A DNA stretch of 64,000 nt from Bin80 sp965219915 (GTDB lineage: Bacteria > Bacteroidota > Rhodothermia > Rhodothermales > Bin80): the NCBI GenBank assembly GCA_965219915.1, contig OZ244794.1:372001-436000 (forward strand), in the 5' to 3' direction. The position numbers and the translations under genes are program-made. A model generated the notes under the pieces. It was not told the origin of the DNA, made no database searches, and saw nothing but the letters and a program-made list of their open reading frames with translations. Positions 62,623-64,000 of the stretch are shown one piece after another (the stretch's first letter is position 1; every line of letters starts with the position of its first letter).

Positions 62623-64000
62623 TTACCTGCGACCTTTCTTTCCCCGTCGTTTTCCTGTAGCTATCCCGCTCACCGCCTTGCGCTTCGCCGGCTTTTTGAC
62701 GGCACTCTTCTTTGAATCGGGGTTATTCTTTACTGATTTATTGATAAACTGCTGCTGCACCGCAGAAAAAACATTGTAACAGAAGTAGTACAAACTTAAT
62801 CCCGACGGCAATCTGTTGAATATAACGAAGATTATACCCGGCATTACGTACATGAAAATCTTCGCCTGCGGTCCAGAAGCAGGCGTGGCCTGCAGACGCA
62901 TCTGTACAATCATAGACAGCCCCATGAGGACCGTGAAGCCTGCAACAAAGTCTCCATAGAATGGAATAGTGAACGGAAGATTCAGAATTGCATCCGGAGC
63001 CGAGAGATCGGCTGCCCACAAAAACCCCTCCTGCCTGATTTCAATTGATTGTTGCAGAAACTGCCAAAGAGCAATAATAATCGGGTATTGCAACAGCATA
63101 GGCAAACATGCACCAAGCGGGTTCGTCCCGGATTCACGATACATTTTGATCGTCGCCTGCTGCTGTTTTTCTGGATTGTCCGCATACTTCTCTTTTATCT
63201 CCTGCATCTTTGGCTGCAATTCGCGCATTTTCGCCATGCTCTTGTAGGAACTGAGCGTCAGCGGTAGCAATACCACTTTGATTAACAGACAAAAGAGAAT
63301 GATTACCAAGCCATAATTGGGGATTAGGCTGCTCAGAAAGGAGAATGCGGGAATAAATACGGCCACAGCAAGCGGGCGTGTCATCCACTCGAACCCGTCC
63401 CAGCCGTAGTCTACTATACCGTATGCGCCGTCGTAGCGCTTGATCTTGCCGTACTCGAGCGGACCCAGATACAATTGAAAAGTATCGGGAGTATCCGCGG
63501 GAGGTCCCATGAACAGAGCAGCTTCGAAATTGACTGCAACTGCCGGATCTTCTGTATCTCCGATGCGCTCGCCCTCAAGAACAGCCTCGAGAGCCGGTCT
63601 GTCTGTCACCATCACCGCACCAAAATACTTGTTCTTGACCCCAACCCAGGACACATTGCCCCGTAAAACTCGCTCGGCCCATTCGTCTCTGTGCAGCGTG
63701 ATCCCTTCTACATCGTTGCCGCTTCGTGCATATGCGCCGACCTTGGCTATTTCTTCTCTTCGGTTGTGGGCATCTTCGCTAAACGGAATACCACCATACC
63801 ATACGAGCTCATACCCCTCTGACGTCTGAAAACCTGCGGGATTAATGTGGGTCACTTCCAGCTCAACCTCATAATCACCTGGCTTAAATGTATAGGCGAA
63901 TTGCAGTCTGCCACTACCAATGGCAGCTTCAAATACCACTGTGGCCGGAGCCGTCGTAGCATCAATCACATCCATTGAGTCACGCTGCACGAAGAGCAGA
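62623..64000 (-). CDS. yidC: Membrane protein insertase YidC, N-terminus beyond window
   Basis: The C-terminal 458 residues of YidC, open to the right window edge. The first part is the periplasmic beta-sandwich (EVELEVTHINPAGFQT, WVGVKNKYFGAVMVTDRP). The insertase core follows: NYGLVIILFCLLIKVVLLPLTLSSYKSMAKMRELQPKMQEIKEKYADNPEKQQ, quoted here in motif form as K-M-x-x-L-Q-P-x-x-x-x-I-x-x-K-Y, then GANPLGACLPMLLQYPI-like NPLGACLPMLLQ and LPSGLSLYYFCYNVFSAVQQQF. The tail is strongly basic (KKPAKRKAVSGIATGKRRGKKGRR type), fitting ribosome contact. The signal-anchor helix is off-window. Order yidC-mnmE-mnmG-rsmG is typical of origin-proximal clusters. Confidence 0.93.
   Translation of the reverse strand, partial: LLFVQRDSMDVIDATTAPATVVFEAAIGSGRLQFAYTFKPGDYEVELEVTHINPAGFQTSEGYELVWYGGIPFSEDAHNRREEIAKVGAYARSGNDVEGITLHRDEWAERVLRGNVSWVGVKNKYFGAVMVTDRPALEAVLEGERIGDTEDPAVAVNFEAALFMGPPADTPDTFQLYLGPLEYGKIKRYDGAYGIVDYGWDGFEWMTRPLAVAVFIPAFSFLSSLIPNYGLVIILFCLLIKVVLLPLTLSSYKSMAKMRELQPKMQEIKEKYADNPEKQQQATIKMYRESGTNPLGACLPMLLQYPIIIALWQFLQQSIEIRQEGFLWAADLSAPDAILNLPFTIPFYGDFVAGFTVLMGLSMIVQMRLQATPASGPQAKIFMYVMPGIIFVIFNRLPSGLSLYYFCYNVFSAVQQQFINKSVKNNPDSKKSAVKKPAKRKAVSGIATGKRRGKKGRR

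Overview
The window reads as a compact chromosomal segment from a marine-type member of the Bacteroidota/Rhodothermota group. The signs are: a type IX secretion plug-protein end, a PorV/PorQ-like outer-membrane protein, two large TonB-dependent receptors with carboxypeptidase-regulatory-like N-termini, a DUF4249 lipoprotein, three six-bladed beta-propeller secreted proteins, a Wzi-type capsule protein, a fused E1 alpha/beta dehydrogenase, few Shine-Dalgarno sequences, and the block yidC-mnmE-mnmG-rsmG with a perfect parS site, which in many bacteria lies close to oriC. The lineage is inferred from gene content only. I see no rRNA, tRNA, CRISPR array, insertion sequence or prophage.

Layout. 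1-9.7 kb is a cell-envelope region: the end of a T9SS plug protein, a propeller lipoprotein, a DUF5117/DUF4953 zinc metalloprotease, a 1.35 kb non-coding stretch holding decayed pieces of the next gene's N-terminus, then a TonB-dependent receptor and its DUF4249 lipoprotein. 9.7-15.7 kb holds a glycogen-binding-fold mini-protein, convergent with a tightly overlapping six-gene minus-strand operon: methylmalonyl-CoA epimerase (with an unexpected C-terminal extension), uvrC, a sulfite-oxidase-like molybdoenzyme, a cytochrome c lipoprotein, spmA and spmB. 15.7-26.3 kb has rsmB, a second TonB receptor, a small outer-membrane protein, a 1261-residue DUF6807/PVC-type haem protein and a PorV-like protein. 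26.3-30.4 kb is a three-gene minus operon of outer-membrane barrels headed by Wzi.

30.8-44.0 kb is a plus-strand run: polyprenyl-phosphate sugar transferase, fused E1 dehydrogenase, bcp peroxiredoxin, gatB, a thioredoxin-fold lipoprotein without its CxxC, tpiA, uvrA and two GT4 glycosyltransferases. 44.0-52.5 kb is minus strand: a TPR protein, two propellers, and an operon of a multi-pass membrane protein, a DUF3047 protein and an MMPL/RND exporter. 52.6-64.0 kb returns to core functions: a MaoC hydratase, recF, murQ, mfd, then rsmG, mnmG, mnmE and yidC.

Together the genes cover surface polysaccharide assembly (sugar transferase, Wzi, glycosyltransferases), TonB-driven nutrient uptake, periplasmic redox (sulfite oxidase/cytochrome, PVC cytochrome), DNA repair (uvrA, uvrC, mfd, recF) and tRNA/rRNA modification. 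Genes are very closely packed: same-strand neighbours overlap by 1, 4 or 8 bases and convergent neighbours by 4 to 89 bases. The longer non-coding stretches (4440-5793, 9198-9726, 20735-21293, 30341-30796, 45179-45594, 46708-47097) look like decayed coding DNA plus small inverted repeats.
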